Origin: Mesorhizobium sp.
Lineage (GTDB): Bacteria; Pseudomonadota; Alphaproteobacteria; Rhizobiales; Rhizobiaceae
Reading direction: 5' to 3'
Length of the DNA stretch: 55,383 nt
Assembly: GCA_022833215.1 (NCBI GenBank)
Contig: JAIPUZ010000028.1
Coordinates: forward strand, 1 to 55,383
Position 1 is the stretch's first letter. Each line of letters starts with the position of its first letter. The notes under the pieces are model-generated. The model searched no databases and was not told the DNA's origin. It saw nothing but the letters and a program-made list of their open reading frames with translations. Positions 11,189-18,940 of the stretch are shown here, piece after piece. Position numbers and translations under genes: made by a program.

Positions 11189-12232
11189 TCAGCGAAGAAT
11201 TATGATTCCGCCCGGAAGCCGGGTCACGGTCGCGCCGGCGGCCTCGGCCAGGGAGCGGATCGCGCCCTCGGGATCGGAGAGGCGGTAATTGCCGCTCACC
11301 CTGACGCGGCCTGCCTTTTCACCGACGGTGACGATGCGGCCGCTGTAGTAGCGTCCGAGATCGGCAAGCACGTCGGCGAGCGGCTTTTCCTGAAAGACGA
11401 TCCATCCCGTACGCCATGCCAGCGCGCTTTCGGCATCCACGCCGACGACCGGCGACAGCCCCGACCGCGAAACCTCGACCATCTGGCCGGGCGAAAGCGA
11501 GGCCGCGCGGGAGGCACCGCGCACCTCAGACGCCCTTTCCGTGACCTCGACGCGCCCACGTTCGAGGATCACCGTGTCGCCGGTTCCGGTGCGCACCGAA
11601 AAGGCCGTCCCCCTGACCTCGACATCGCCGAACGCAGCCGCGACCCGGAACGGATGCGCGGGATCGTGAACCACGTCGAAGAAGGCTTCGCCGCGCAAGA
11701 GCGTGACGCTGCGACGGCCATCCTTAAAGTCGAGCGCGACGGCCGAGGCGGTGTTGAGCATGAGGCGCGAGCCGTCCGGCAGCCCGAACTCGCCCTGCTC
11801 GCCGGTGGCGGTGAGATGGTCCGCGTTCCAGCGCAGCATCAGTTCCGGATAACAGCCGATGCCGATGGCGATCAGCACGGCCGCCGCCAGCGCCGTCAGC
11901 CTGCCCCTCCAGCTGCGACCGGGCCGCGCCGCCCGGCGCGCGGGGGCGGCCGGCACGTCCCGTCCGGCATCGAGGCGCGTTGCAAGGCTCGCGCTCGCCA
12001 CCTCCAGTTCGGGAAGCACCCACAGGGCCTGAAGCTTGGTGAAGGCGGCGGCGTGGCGCGCGTCGCTTTCCAGCCACTCCCGAAGCCGGGCCTGAAGCCG
12101 CGCATCGTGCGGAGAGTCCTGCAGGCGCACGAACCAGTCCAGCGCCGCGTCCGCAACCGGATCGGGATGCCGGAAACCGTTCTCTGGCCGACCGTCCTGC
12201 GGTCCGGGGCCGCCTGCCCTGTCGCTCATCAC
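11189..12232 (-). CDS. FecR-family anti-sigma regulator
   Basis: A 347-aa inner-membrane anti-sigma/regulator that relays receptor occupancy to the FecI-type sigma factor. Seen in order: an N-terminal cytoplasmic domain of the DUF4880 kind (about 28-75, DWFVRLQ and WLESDARHAAAF); one membrane helix (about 111-128, LTALAAAVLIAIGIG); the periplasmic FecR domain (about 140-245, GEFGLPDGSRLMLNTAS and VEVRGTAFSVR); and an STN-like C-terminal part (LADVLADLGRYYSGRI, ending PGGIIILR). Such a C-terminus binds the STN domain of the receptor, and the receptor gene directly downstream has one. The ATG at 12232 is followed 3 nt later by another. It is separated from fecI by 161 bp that contain its own FecI-type promoter, an arrangement unlike the classic fecI-fecR co-transcription. 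Confidence 0.92.
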   Translation of the reverse strand: MMSDRAGGPGPQDGRPENGFRHPDPVADAALDWFVRLQDSPHDARLQARLREWLESDARHAAAFTKLQALWVLPELEVASASLATRLDAGRDVPAAPARRAARPGRSWRGRLTALAAAVLIAIGIGCYPELMLRWNADHLTATGEQGEFGLPDGSRLMLNTASAVALDFKDGRRSVTLLRGEAFFDVVHDPAHPFRVAAAFGDVEVRGTAFSVRTGTGDTVILERGRVEVTERASEVRGASRAASLSPGQMVEVSRSGLSPVVGVDAESALAWRTGWIVFQEKPLADVLADLGRYYSGRIVTVGEKAGRVRVSGNYRLSDPEGAIRSLAEAAGATVTRLPGGIIILR

Positions 12233-12267
12233 TCAGGCCATCCGCCGCTTGCTGGATAGAAGCTCAT

Positions 12268-12308
12268 GAAGACTAGACGAACGACCCGGCTCAATCTCAC
12301 AAAAACTC
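12268..12308 (-). promoter_or_regulatory. FecI-type ECF promoter upstream of fecR (copy B)
   Basis: Minus strand: GAGTTTTTGTGAGATTGAGC followed by CGGGTCGTTCGTCTAG. Compared with copy A at 11140-11180, TTTTTGTGAGAT, CCGG, TCGTTCGTC and the flanking GT/TC bases match, with identical spacing. It ends about 35 nt before the fecR start. Confidence 0.65.
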
Positions 12309-12393
12309 CCCTCCCCGGCAGATGCGTCCGCATTCCGCGCATGATGGACCCGACCTGCCGCTTCGCCTCTTCTCATATGTGCGCCTGTCCGTT

Positions 12394-12981
12394 TCAAGCC
12401 CTGTCGAGACGATCGAGCGCCTGCTGGCAATGGGCCAGCGCCAGCTTCACGTCGTTGAAGACGGTGTTCGGGGAAACGCCGAGATGGGCTGCGATCTTTG
12501 GATAGGGCCACTTTTCGATGCGGCTCAGCCTCCACACCCGCTGCGCCCGCTCCGGCAGCCGCGACAGGGCCTCGTCGAACGCCCGCAGGCGCTCGCGCTG
12601 GATGACGACCGTTTCCTGGCTGGGCAGATCGGCGGCGACATTGGCGATCTCGGCCTCGCTGGCATCGATGCGCTCGACGCCGGAACGCATGCGGTTGCGG
12701 CGCTGATGGTCGAGCGCGAGATTGCGCGCCGTCTGGTAGAGGAAAGCCTCCACATGCTCGATCGGGCCGGCTTCCATCGCCTGGCGCGCCCGCACATAGG
12801 TTTCCTGCGCCAGATCCTCGGCAAGCTGCGGATCGCGCACGATGCGCATGAGGCTCCCGATCAGGGAACGGCGGTTGTGCAGGAAGGCCGCGGTCAGGGC
12901 CGGCGCCACGCTCTCCCTGCCCTGGACCGGAGTGGCCGGCCGTCGCCTTTTGTCCATCAGTGCTTCGACACGCGCGTTCAT
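12394..12981 (-). CDS. ECF RNA polymerase sigma factor, FecI type
   Basis: A 195-aa extracytoplasmic-function sigma factor. Region 2 covers roughly residues 28-95 (LIGSLMRIVRDPQLAEDLAQETYVRAR, shown here in two parts: LIGSLMRIVRDPQ and LAEDLAQETYVRAR, then EAFLYQTARNLALDHQRR). Region 4 covers about 135-190 (ALSRLPERAQRVWRLSRI, PKIAAHLGVSPNTVFNDVK). The length and the FecR partner just downstream place it in the iron-starvation FecI group. It should direct transcription from the paired promoters before fecR and the fused receptor when the receptor binds ligand. The gene has its own upstream region of about 270 bp containing an inverted repeat, a candidate site for an iron-responsive repressor. 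Confidence 0.92.
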   Translation of the reverse strand: MNARVEALMDKRRRPATPVQGRESVAPALTAAFLHNRRSLIGSLMRIVRDPQLAEDLAQETYVRARQAMEAGPIEHVEAFLYQTARNLALDHQRRNRMRSGVERIDASEAEIANVAADLPSQETVVIQRERLRAFDEALSRLPERAQRVWRLSRIEKWPYPKIAAHLGVSPNTVFNDVKLALAHCQQALDRLDRA

Positions 12982-13101
12982 CTTTTCCGTCCGCGCGACA
13001 GGTCATCCGCGCATGCAGGCAAGCTCTCTAACCAGATCGGCAAAATGCCTTCAATGGTGTCGGCGTGACGGCTTCGGGAGCGCCGGCGGCACCCGATTCT
13101 G

Positions 13102-13128
13102 AAAACATGCATTAAATTGTCATGTTTT
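13102..13128. promoter_or_regulatory. Inverted repeat upstream of the FecI-type sigma factor gene
   Basis: AAAACATG (13102-13109) and CATGTTTT (13121-13128) form a perfect 8-bp inverted repeat with an AT-rich 11-nt centre, in the otherwise GC-rich 269-bp gap before fecI. It could be an operator for an iron-responsive regulator (Fur/Irr/RirA class), but no known consensus is matched well. The rest of the gap (12982-13250) shows nothing else. Confidence 0.35.
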
Positions 13129-13250
13129 GTGCCGGTTTCAGCCCGCCGCCCGGCCCGGCAGACGTCCGGCCGGGGTGCCCGGCGGCGAGGCAGGGCCGCA
13201 CGATTGTCGGCGGCTGTTACATCGTGGCCACAGTGCCGGGCGGGCGTCGG

Positions 13251-14474
13251 CTACAGTCTCACCCGCTCCGAACGGATGCCGAGCCCGACGAGACGGCCGG
13301 CGAGATGGGAAAGGACGGGCCAGCGGGCGATGCCCTTCACGAAGGCCGGCGGGCCGCTGCGTCTGGCCGCGTTATCCTGACGCTTCCTGCTGCTCGACTG
13401 CATCATGAGCTGTATTTTCTGCGTCACCTTCGTCGGGAAGGCGCGGCGCTTTTCCACCGCGGCAAGATGGCGGTCGGCCAGCCGGCCCTCGCGCAGCGGC
13501 GCGGACAGGATGTTGGCCGCCGCCACCGCATCCTGGATGGCGAGGTTCACGCCGAACCCGCCGATCGGCGACATGGCGTGCGCCGCGTCGCCGATGCACA
13601 ACAGGCCCGGCCGCCACCAGCGCCTGAGGCGGTCGATGCGGATCGACAGCAGGTGGACGTCGTCCCACGAGCGGATTTCCCCGACGCGGTCGGCCGGCAG
13701 CGGCGAGACGGCGGCGACCGCCTCGCGAAACGCCTCGATGCCCTTTTCCTTCACCCCGGCAAAGCTGCCCTTGCGCACCACATAGCCGCACTGCCAGTAG
13801 TCGCCGCGATCCACCATCACGAAACCCTGGCGCGGCCCGCCATGGCCCATCGTGTAGGGCGGGTCGTCCGGCTGGTGCGAGAGCTTCATCCACAACACGT
13901 CGCTCGGCGCGCCGAAGCTTTCCACCTCCAGCCCCGCCTTCGCGCGCACCACGGAGTTGCGGCCGTCCGCCCCGACGACCAGCGCCGCCCTGATCGCGAC
14001 GGAACCGTCCGGCGTGCGCGCGACAAGCCCGGCAATGCGTCCGCCTTCCTCGATGAGGTCGGTGACCTGCGCCGACATGACGAGGTGAAAATTCGGCAGC
14101 CGGGCGGCTTCGCGCGCCATGAAGTCGAGGAAGTCCCATTGCGGCATGAAGGCGATGAAGCGGCATTTGGTCGGCAGCCGGGAGAAATCGGCGATGGTGA
14201 CGTCCTTGCCGCCGATCTCGGCATGAAGGCGCGGCGCCTGTGTGTGCGGCACCTTGAGCAGCTCGTCCAGAAGCCCGAGCTGGTCGATGACGTCGAGGGT
14301 CGAGGGATGCACCGTGTCTCCCCGGAAGTCGCGCAGGAAATCGGCGTGCTTCTCCACGACGGTGACGTCCACCCCGGCGCGCGCGAGCAGCAGGCCGAGC
14401 ATGAGCCCGCCGGGGCCGGAGCCCGCGATCACGCATTGCGTGTCGATGGTCTGGGATGTTGCAGGCTGGTCCAT
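13251..14474 (-). CDS. FAD-dependent monooxygenase (class A flavoprotein, UbiH/PobA-like fold)
   Basis: A 407-aa single-component flavoprotein hydroxylase. Seen: the N-terminal dinucleotide site AGSGPGGLMLGLLLARAG (about 17-34) leading to VVEK; the DG motif GADGRNSVVR near the middle; and the FAD ribityl motif GLLCIGDAAHAMSPIGGFG near 290-306. FAD monooxygenases of this kind hydroxylate aromatic or ring substrates using NAD(P)H and oxygen; the substrate is unknown. Its ATG (AGGAGAGCGACG upstream) lies only 22 nt after the stop of the TonB receptor gene, so the two form one operon under the Zur-like palindrome. A role in processing an imported metallophore or heme-derived ligand is an inference from context; a general aromatic hydroxylase is equally possible. 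Confidence 0.85.
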   Translation of the reverse strand: MDQPATSQTIDTQCVIAGSGPGGLMLGLLLARAGVDVTVVEKHADFLRDFRGDTVHPSTLDVIDQLGLLDELLKVPHTQAPRLHAEIGGKDVTIADFSRLPTKCRFIAFMPQWDFLDFMAREAARLPNFHLVMSAQVTDLIEEGGRIAGLVARTPDGSVAIRAALVVGADGRNSVVRAKAGLEVESFGAPSDVLWMKLSHQPDDPPYTMGHGGPRQGFVMVDRGDYWQCGYVVRKGSFAGVKEKGIEAFREAVAAVSPLPADRVGEIRSWDDVHLLSIRIDRLRRWWRPGLLCIGDAAHAMSPIGGFGVNLAIQDAVAAANILSAPLREGRLADRHLAAVEKRRAFPTKVTQKIQLMMQSSSRKRQDNAARRSGPPAFVKGIARWPVLSHLAGRLVGLGIRSERVRL

Positions 14475-14496
14475 CGTCGCTCTCCTGTCTTTCCGC

Positions 14497-16641
14497 TCAG
14501 AACCGCGCCGCGATGCCGAATTTCAGCGTGCGGCCGGGGCCGTTCATCGAATCCGCGGTCATGCCCGGCTTGTATACCTTATCGGTCAGGTTTTCTGCGG
14601 TGAAATTGAGGTCGAGATTGTCGCTGACCTTGTAGGAGGCGAACGCATCGTAAAGCCGGTAGGGCTCGACGCCGGAGGGTGGCGTTCCGGTCGATGCCTG
14701 ACCGCCATAGACGCTTCTGGACACATCGCGAAGACGGCCGCCCAGCACCAAGCGGTCCTCGAACAGCCGCACGCCGGCGGTCAGGGTCCACACCTCCTTC
14801 GGCGGGCCGGCGAAGACGCCAAGGCCCGATGAAGGCACCGGAAGATCGGCCGTGATATGATGGTAGCCGATGCCGGCGAAGACCGGGCCGGCGTCATACA
14901 TGGCGTCGAGCTCGAAGCCCTTCACCTTGCTGGTTCCGGCCACATTGTCGAAATGGAAGCAGATGGCGCCGGTGCAATTGCCCTGTATGGCGACGATATA
15001 GTCGTCGATGTCGTTCGCGTAATAGCTGCCTTTCAGGCGCAGCCGGTCGCCGGCCTTCAGCACATCGTCGAAAGCCAGATTGGCACCTGCTTCCCACCCC
15101 TGCGAGCGCTCGGGCTCAAGGAAGGGATTGGGATAGAAGCGGACGAAATTGCCGACGAAGCCGGGGTGGCGGTTGGCCATCAGGGTTTCCGTGATCGCCG
15201 GCGGCCGGAAGCCGAGGCCATAGCTGGCGTAGAGCGAAAGCCAGTCCGCCGGGCGCGCGGCCAGCGTCACCTTGGGGCTGACCGCCGTTTCGGACTTGTC
15301 CACGGAAAACGGCCCGACCGGAACGTCCGGCATGCCCGGCCCGCCGCTGGTCGGGTTGTTGCCGGAGCCCGACAGCGAGAAACGGTCGATGCGGGCGGCG
15401 GCGGTCAGCTCGAACATGCCGCGCGTCGCCGTCGCCTCGGCGAAGGCGGAGACGATGCTGCGGTTGCCCGAGGGCGTCCAGCCGGACGAGGTCTGGTGAG
15501 CGTCCGGGCCGGTCTCCTGCGTCCGCACCCGGTCCCAGGTGCCTTCGACGCCGTATTTCAGGGCGAGATCGACATCGCCCGCGACAAAGCGCGAGACGTT
15601 GCTGACATCGATGCCGAAGCTGTCGTTGCTGTAGTCGATGTCCTCGCCGGCGATCAGGTTGCCGGTGAACCAGTACTGGTTGATCTTCGACCTGTTGTAG
15701 TAGGCGTTGGTGCGCAGGTCGACCAGCTCGCTTTCGGGATCGTAGCGGTGCTTCGCCGTCAGCGTGGTGACGCCGGCGTCGAACTCGGACGAGTTGAGCG
15801 CGAATGCGTTGCGGTAGCGGATGAGGCCCAGATCGAGGCTCTGGTCGTCGGTGAGCTGGATGCCGACCTTGGCCAGCCCCGAGACAAGATCCTGCCCGGT
15901 CTGGTCGGCGTAGACGCCGTTGCCGTCCCTGTAGCGTCCGGAATCGCGGAAGCTGAGCGCCCCGAGCGCGGAAATGCGGTCGTTGCGGGCGCCGGCCGCA
16001 AGCGTCCCGGACCAGTCGTAGCCGTTCGTGCCGTATGTGGCGGTCGCTTCCGCCCCCCAGTCCTTGCCCCCGGTGAGGATGTCGTCCAGCTCCAGCGTGC
16101 GGAAGTTGACGATGCCGCCGAGCGTGCCCGAGCCGCCCTCGGTCGCCACGGTGCCCTTGCGGATCTCGATGCCGCGAACGAGGGCCGGGTCCACGAACAC
16201 CGTGCCGAGCGGTCCCGCCGTCGTGTACTGGAAGGTCTGGCGCGCGCCGTCGATCGACACGTTGGTGCGGCCGAAGTCCTGCATGCCGCGCACATTGACC
16301 GACACGCCGGGCATGCGCGCCTGTCCCTGCGTGAACACGCCGGGCACCGTCTGCAGGATATTGTCGGGACGGCCCGGGCCGATCTGCCTGATCTCCTCGC
16401 GCGTCACGGTCCGCGTCGAAGAGGCGGCGTGGAAGTCCTCCTCGCGACGGGCTTTCTGGTCCTGCGCCCGCAGGCGCCCCTCCTTGCCGCGCGTGACCAC
16501 GACCGTCTCCAGCTCGGTTGCCGCGGTGTCCTCCGCGCCTGCCTGCGCATGTGCCGGCCGATGGAAAGCCAGGGTCGAAAGGACGAGCGACATGGCGCTC
16601 GCAAGGATCAGTGCGTCGGCACGCGGGGACAGGATTTTCAC
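14497..16641 (-). CDS. TonB-dependent outer-membrane receptor, heme/ZnuD-like, without STN domain
   Basis: A 714-aa receptor: signal peptide to about residue 32 (cleavage after AHA), TonB box ETVVVT (45-50), plug with VNVRGMQDFGRTNVSIDG, and a 22-strand-type barrel ending KFGIAARF. The region FRPP...NRHPG...NPFLEPERS corresponds to the FRAP-His-NPNL region typical of heme/hemoglobin receptors and of the related ZnuD zinc receptors. The start is GTG at 16641, with GGAG 9 nt upstream. No STN domain, so it is not the signalling partner of the FecIR pair. A Zur-like palindrome lies 40 nt upstream, suggesting zinc-responsive control. The downstream FAD monooxygenase is co-transcribed. Ligand: heme, zinc or a metallophore; the sequence does not decide. 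Confidence 0.88.
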   Translation of the reverse strand: MKILSPRADALILASAMSLVLSTLAFHRPAHAQAGAEDTAATELETVVVTRGKEGRLRAQDQKARREEDFHAASSTRTVTREEIRQIGPGRPDNILQTVPGVFTQGQARMPGVSVNVRGMQDFGRTNVSIDGARQTFQYTTAGPLGTVFVDPALVRGIEIRKGTVATEGGSGTLGGIVNFRTLELDDILTGGKDWGAEATATYGTNGYDWSGTLAAGARNDRISALGALSFRDSGRYRDGNGVYADQTGQDLVSGLAKVGIQLTDDQSLDLGLIRYRNAFALNSSEFDAGVTTLTAKHRYDPESELVDLRTNAYYNRSKINQYWFTGNLIAGEDIDYSNDSFGIDVSNVSRFVAGDVDLALKYGVEGTWDRVRTQETGPDAHQTSSGWTPSGNRSIVSAFAEATATRGMFELTAAARIDRFSLSGSGNNPTSGGPGMPDVPVGPFSVDKSETAVSPKVTLAARPADWLSLYASYGLGFRPPAITETLMANRHPGFVGNFVRFYPNPFLEPERSQGWEAGANLAFDDVLKAGDRLRLKGSYYANDIDDYIVAIQGNCTGAICFHFDNVAGTSKVKGFELDAMYDAGPVFAGIGYHHITADLPVPSSGLGVFAGPPKEVWTLTAGVRLFEDRLVLGGRLRDVSRSVYGGQASTGTPPSGVEPYRLYDAFASYKVSDNLDLNFTAENLTDKVYKPGMTADSMNGPGRTLKFGIAARF

Positions 16642-16680
16642 GAGATTTCACTCCGGGATGGGATGCCGGCAATGCATAAT

Positions 16681-16697
16681 AAATGTTATATCATTAC
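16681..16697. promoter_or_regulatory. Zur-like palindromic operator of the second TonB receptor operon
   Basis: AAATGTTATATCATTAC on the plus strand contains ATG-T-TATA-T-CAT, a near-perfect palindrome (one mismatched pair) starting 40 nt upstream of the receptor GTG. On the minus strand it overlaps TTGCGT and TATTAT/TATGCA promoter-like hexamers. It resembles remembered alphaproteobacterial Zur sites (AATGTTATAACATT core). Another FUR-family regulator is possible. Confidence 0.5.
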
Positions 16698-16769
16698 GCA
16701 ATCGGAAATATGAGCGTCCCAGTGAGGATATGGTGCGGGATATGGCGCGGAACATGGTGGCCGGCGGCG

Positions 16770-16835
16770 AAGCGGCCCCGGCGCAGCCCCAGTTAAGCCG
16801 CAGTGCAGCCCCGGCGCAACCCCGGTGCAGCCCCG
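16770..16835. repeat. 11-bp GC-rich tandem repeat in the intergenic region
   Basis: Units start every 11 bp: AAGCGGCCCCG (16770), GCGCAGCCCCA (16781), GTTAAGCCGCA (16792, degenerate), GTGCAGCCCCG (16803), GCGCAACCCCG (16814), GTGCAGCCCCG (16825). This sits in the 440-bp gap between the divergent TonB receptor (starting at 16641) and plcP. Besides the Zur-like site, this array and the Pho box, I see no gene or other signal in that gap. Confidence 0.6.
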
Positions 16836-17009
16836 CTCCGGCCGGCCGCCATTGCGCTACATGTTTTCCATTGCGTGCCGGGGCCGGACGGCGTTTCCCG
16901 AAGCACGCCGCGCCCCCGGGAAAAGAAAACGGTTCCGGGCCAATGACCTGCATGAGAACGGCAACCCCGGGCGCGGGGAAGCGAAACCGGCAGCGCGCCA
17001 CGCGTGCGA

Positions 17010-17027
17010 GTGTCATTCCGCTGTCAT
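17010..17027 (+). promoter_or_regulatory. Pho box of the plcP-agt-btaAB operon
   Basis: GTGTCAT-TCCG-CTGTCAT: two 7-bp TGTCAT repeats spaced by 4 bp (11-bp period), matching the PhoB consensus (CTGTCAT-N4-CTGTCAC) closely. It replaces a -35 element; a transcript would start near 17050. Phosphate-starvation control agrees with the genes downstream. Confidence 0.8.
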
Positions 17028-17081
17028 CGCCGGATGTTGAAAGCGTTCATGTCAACGCAGCACACGGGCGATTCTCCAGCC

Positions 17082-17888
17082 ATGCAGCAGCAACCGCAAC
17101 GTTTCCGCACCCTGTTCATCTCCAACCTGCACCTTGGCACCAAGGGTGCGCAGGCCGAGGCGCTTCTGGAATTCCTGAAGCAGCATGAGGCAGACACCAT
17201 CTATCTCGTCGGCGATATCATCGACGGCTGGCGGCTGCGCTCGTCCTGGTACTGGCCGCAGCATCACAACGACGTGGTGCAGAAATTGCTGCGGCAGGCG
17301 CGCAAGGGCGCGCGCATCGTCTATGTGCCCGGCAATCACGACGAATTCCTGCGCGAATTCTGCGGCAATCTCTTCGGCAGCATCGAGGTCTGCGACAGCC
17401 TCGTCCACGAGGCCGCCGACGGCCGCCGCTACCTCGTCATCCATGGCGACGCCTTCGACATGGTGGTGCGCCACGCCAGATGGCTCGCCTTCCTCGGCGA
17501 CTGGGCCTATGTGATGGCGCTGGCGCTTTCCACCCGCATCAACGTCGTGCGGCGCAGGATGGGCTTCACCTACTGGTCGCTCTCGGCATGGGCCAAGGCG
17601 CGGGTGAAGAACGCCGTCAACTACATCGGCAATTTCGAGGAGACGCTGGCCGCCGAGGCTGCGCGCCACGAGGTGGACGGCGTGATCTGCGGCCACATTC
17701 ACAGCGCCGCGATCCGCGACTTCGAAGGCTTCACCTACATCAACACCGGCGACTGGGTGGAAAGCTGCACCGCCGTCGTGGAGCACGAGAACGGACGCAT
17801 GGAGCTCATCCACTGGGCGCCGTTCAGCACGGTGCTCAATGCCGGGCGCGTTCCGGCGGTGCGCCTGCCCTCCCGACACGCCGCGTGA
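17082..17888 (+). CDS. plcP: PlcP-type metallophosphoesterase (phospholipase C of phosphate-starvation lipid remodelling; LpxH/COG2908 family)
   Basis: Calcineurin-like phosphoesterase, 268 aa from this start. Motifs: FISNLHLG (Asn15, His17), VGDIIDGW (Asp45), PGNHDEF (Asn85-His86), HGDAFD (His121), CGHIHSAA near 220. In PlcP/LpxH proteins the first motif is ISDxHLG; here the metal-ligand Asp is Asn (codon AAC). PlcP removes the headgroup from phosphatidylcholine and related phospholipids under phosphate starvation, giving diacylglycerol for the next three enzymes, which are encoded directly downstream. Start: ATGs at 17034 and 17049 lie in frame, but a promoter built on the Pho box at 17010-17027 would start transcription near 17050, so 17082 (MQQQPQRFRT) is preferred; neither has a strong ribosome site. 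The name PlcP rests on the operon; by homology alone a UDP-diacylglucosamine pyrophosphatase is possible. Confidence 0.85.
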   Translation: MQQQPQRFRTLFISNLHLGTKGAQAEALLEFLKQHEADTIYLVGDIIDGWRLRSSWYWPQHHNDVVQKLLRQARKGARIVYVPGNHDEFLREFCGNLFGSIEVCDSLVHEAADGRRYLVIHGDAFDMVVRHARWLAFLGDWAYVMALALSTRINVVRRRMGFTYWSLSAWAKARVKNAVNYIGNFEETLAAEAARHEVDGVICGHIHSAAIRDFEGFTYINTGDWVESCTAVVEHENGRMELIHWAPFSTVLNAGRVPAVRLPSRHAA

Positions 17889-17911
17889 GCGCAACCGGTG
17901 TGAACACGAAC

Positions 17912-18940
17912 ATGCGCATCCTCATCGTCACCGACGCCTGGCGGCCGCAGGTGAACGGCGTGGTGATGACGCTGGAACGGCTGGCGCAGTCGCTTGAGCA
18001 TATGGGCGTCGGGACCGAGTTCCTGACGCCGGAAGGGTTCCGCACCGTGGCCCTGCCCGGCTATGCGGAAATCCGCATGGCGCTGACCACGCCCGCGCAG
18101 GTGGCGCAGCGCATGGACGCCGCGAATGCCGACCGCATCCACATCGCCACCGAAGGGCCGCTGGGATTGCTGGCGCGGCGCATCTGCATCGCACGCGGCC
18201 TGCCCTTCACCACCAGCTACCACACGCGCTTTCCCGAATTCCTGCGCGCCCGCCTGCCGGTGCCGCAGGAGTGGACCTATCGCTGGCTGCGCCGCTTCCA
18301 CAATGCCGGCAACGCCATGATGGTCGCCACGCCCTCGCTTGCGGCCGAGCTCGGCGAGCGCGGCTTCACCAATATCCGCCTCTGGTCGCGCGGGGTGGAT
18401 ACGGCACAGTTCAACCCCGCGCGCAGAGCCGATACCGGCCTCGAAGGCCCGGTGTTCCTCTATGTCGGACGCGTTGCCGTGGAAAAGAACCTGCCGGCCT
18501 TCCTGGACCTCGACCTGCCGGGAACGAAGGTGGTGGTGGGCGACGGACCGGCACTGCCGGACCTGAAGGCGCGCTACCCGCAGGCGGTTTTCATGGGCCT
18601 GAAACGCGGCGACGAGCTTGCCGCCATCTACGCTTCGGCGGACGTCTTCGTTTTCCCCAGCCGCACCGACACCTTCGGCAACGTCATCATCGAGGCGCTG
18701 GCCTCGGGCACGCCGGTCGCGGCCTATCCCGTCACCGGCCCGCTCGACATCCTGGCCGAAGGCGGCGGCGTGCTGGACGAGGACCTGCGCGCGGCCGCGC
18801 TGGCCGCGCTCCGCATCCCGCGCGACGAGGCGCACCGGCGCGCAGGCGCCTACGACTGGAACGAAAGCGCCCGCCAGTTCCTCGCCCACGTCACCACGGC
18901 AATTCCGCAACACAGCCACACATGGAGCGCGGCATCATGA
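17912..18940 (+). CDS. agt: Family 4 (GT-B) glycosyltransferase, Agt-like
   Basis: A 342-aa GT-B fold glycosyltransferase. Opening MRILIVTDAWRPQVNGV is typical of diacylglycerol glycosyltransferases and mannosyltransferases of this group. The C-terminal sugar-nucleotide site shows FLYVGRVAVEKNL, VFVFPSRTDTFGNVIIEALA (an EX7E-type motif) and GTPVAAYP. Genes of this kind next to plcP encode Agt, which adds glucose or glucuronic acid to the diacylglycerol released by PlcP, making glycolipids that replace phospholipids. It starts 23 nt after plcP; a GTG at 17900 is an alternative start. Its stop overlaps the btaA start in ATGA, indicating translational coupling. Which sugar is used cannot be told from sequence. 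Confidence 0.86.
   Translation: MRILIVTDAWRPQVNGVVMTLERLAQSLEHMGVGTEFLTPEGFRTVALPGYAEIRMALTTPAQVAQRMDAANADRIHIATEGPLGLLARRICIARGLPFTTSYHTRFPEFLRARLPVPQEWTYRWLRRFHNAGNAMMVATPSLAAELGERGFTNIRLWSRGVDTAQFNPARRADTGLEGPVFLYVGRVAVEKNLPAFLDLDLPGTKVVVGDGPALPDLKARYPQAVFMGLKRGDELAAIYASADVFVFPSRTDTFGNVIIEALASGTPVAAYPVTGPLDILAEGGGVLDEDLRAAALAALRIPRDEAHRRAGAYDWNESARQFLAHVTTAIPQHSHTWSAAS

Noticed and set aside
9222-11288. A 688-aa open frame on the plus strand opposite the fused receptor
   Set aside because: Its composition is that of an antisense shadow in GC-rich DNA (Arg/Ala/Gly-rich, no family resemblance), while the opposite strand encodes a clear TonB receptor with signal peptide and motifs.
17004-17081. 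Longer N-terminus for PlcP from ATGs at 17004, 17034 or 17049
   Set aside because: The Pho box occupies 17010-17027 and its transcript would begin near 17050, so these codons would not be in the message. This is inference, and 17049 stays possible if the start site is a little upstream.
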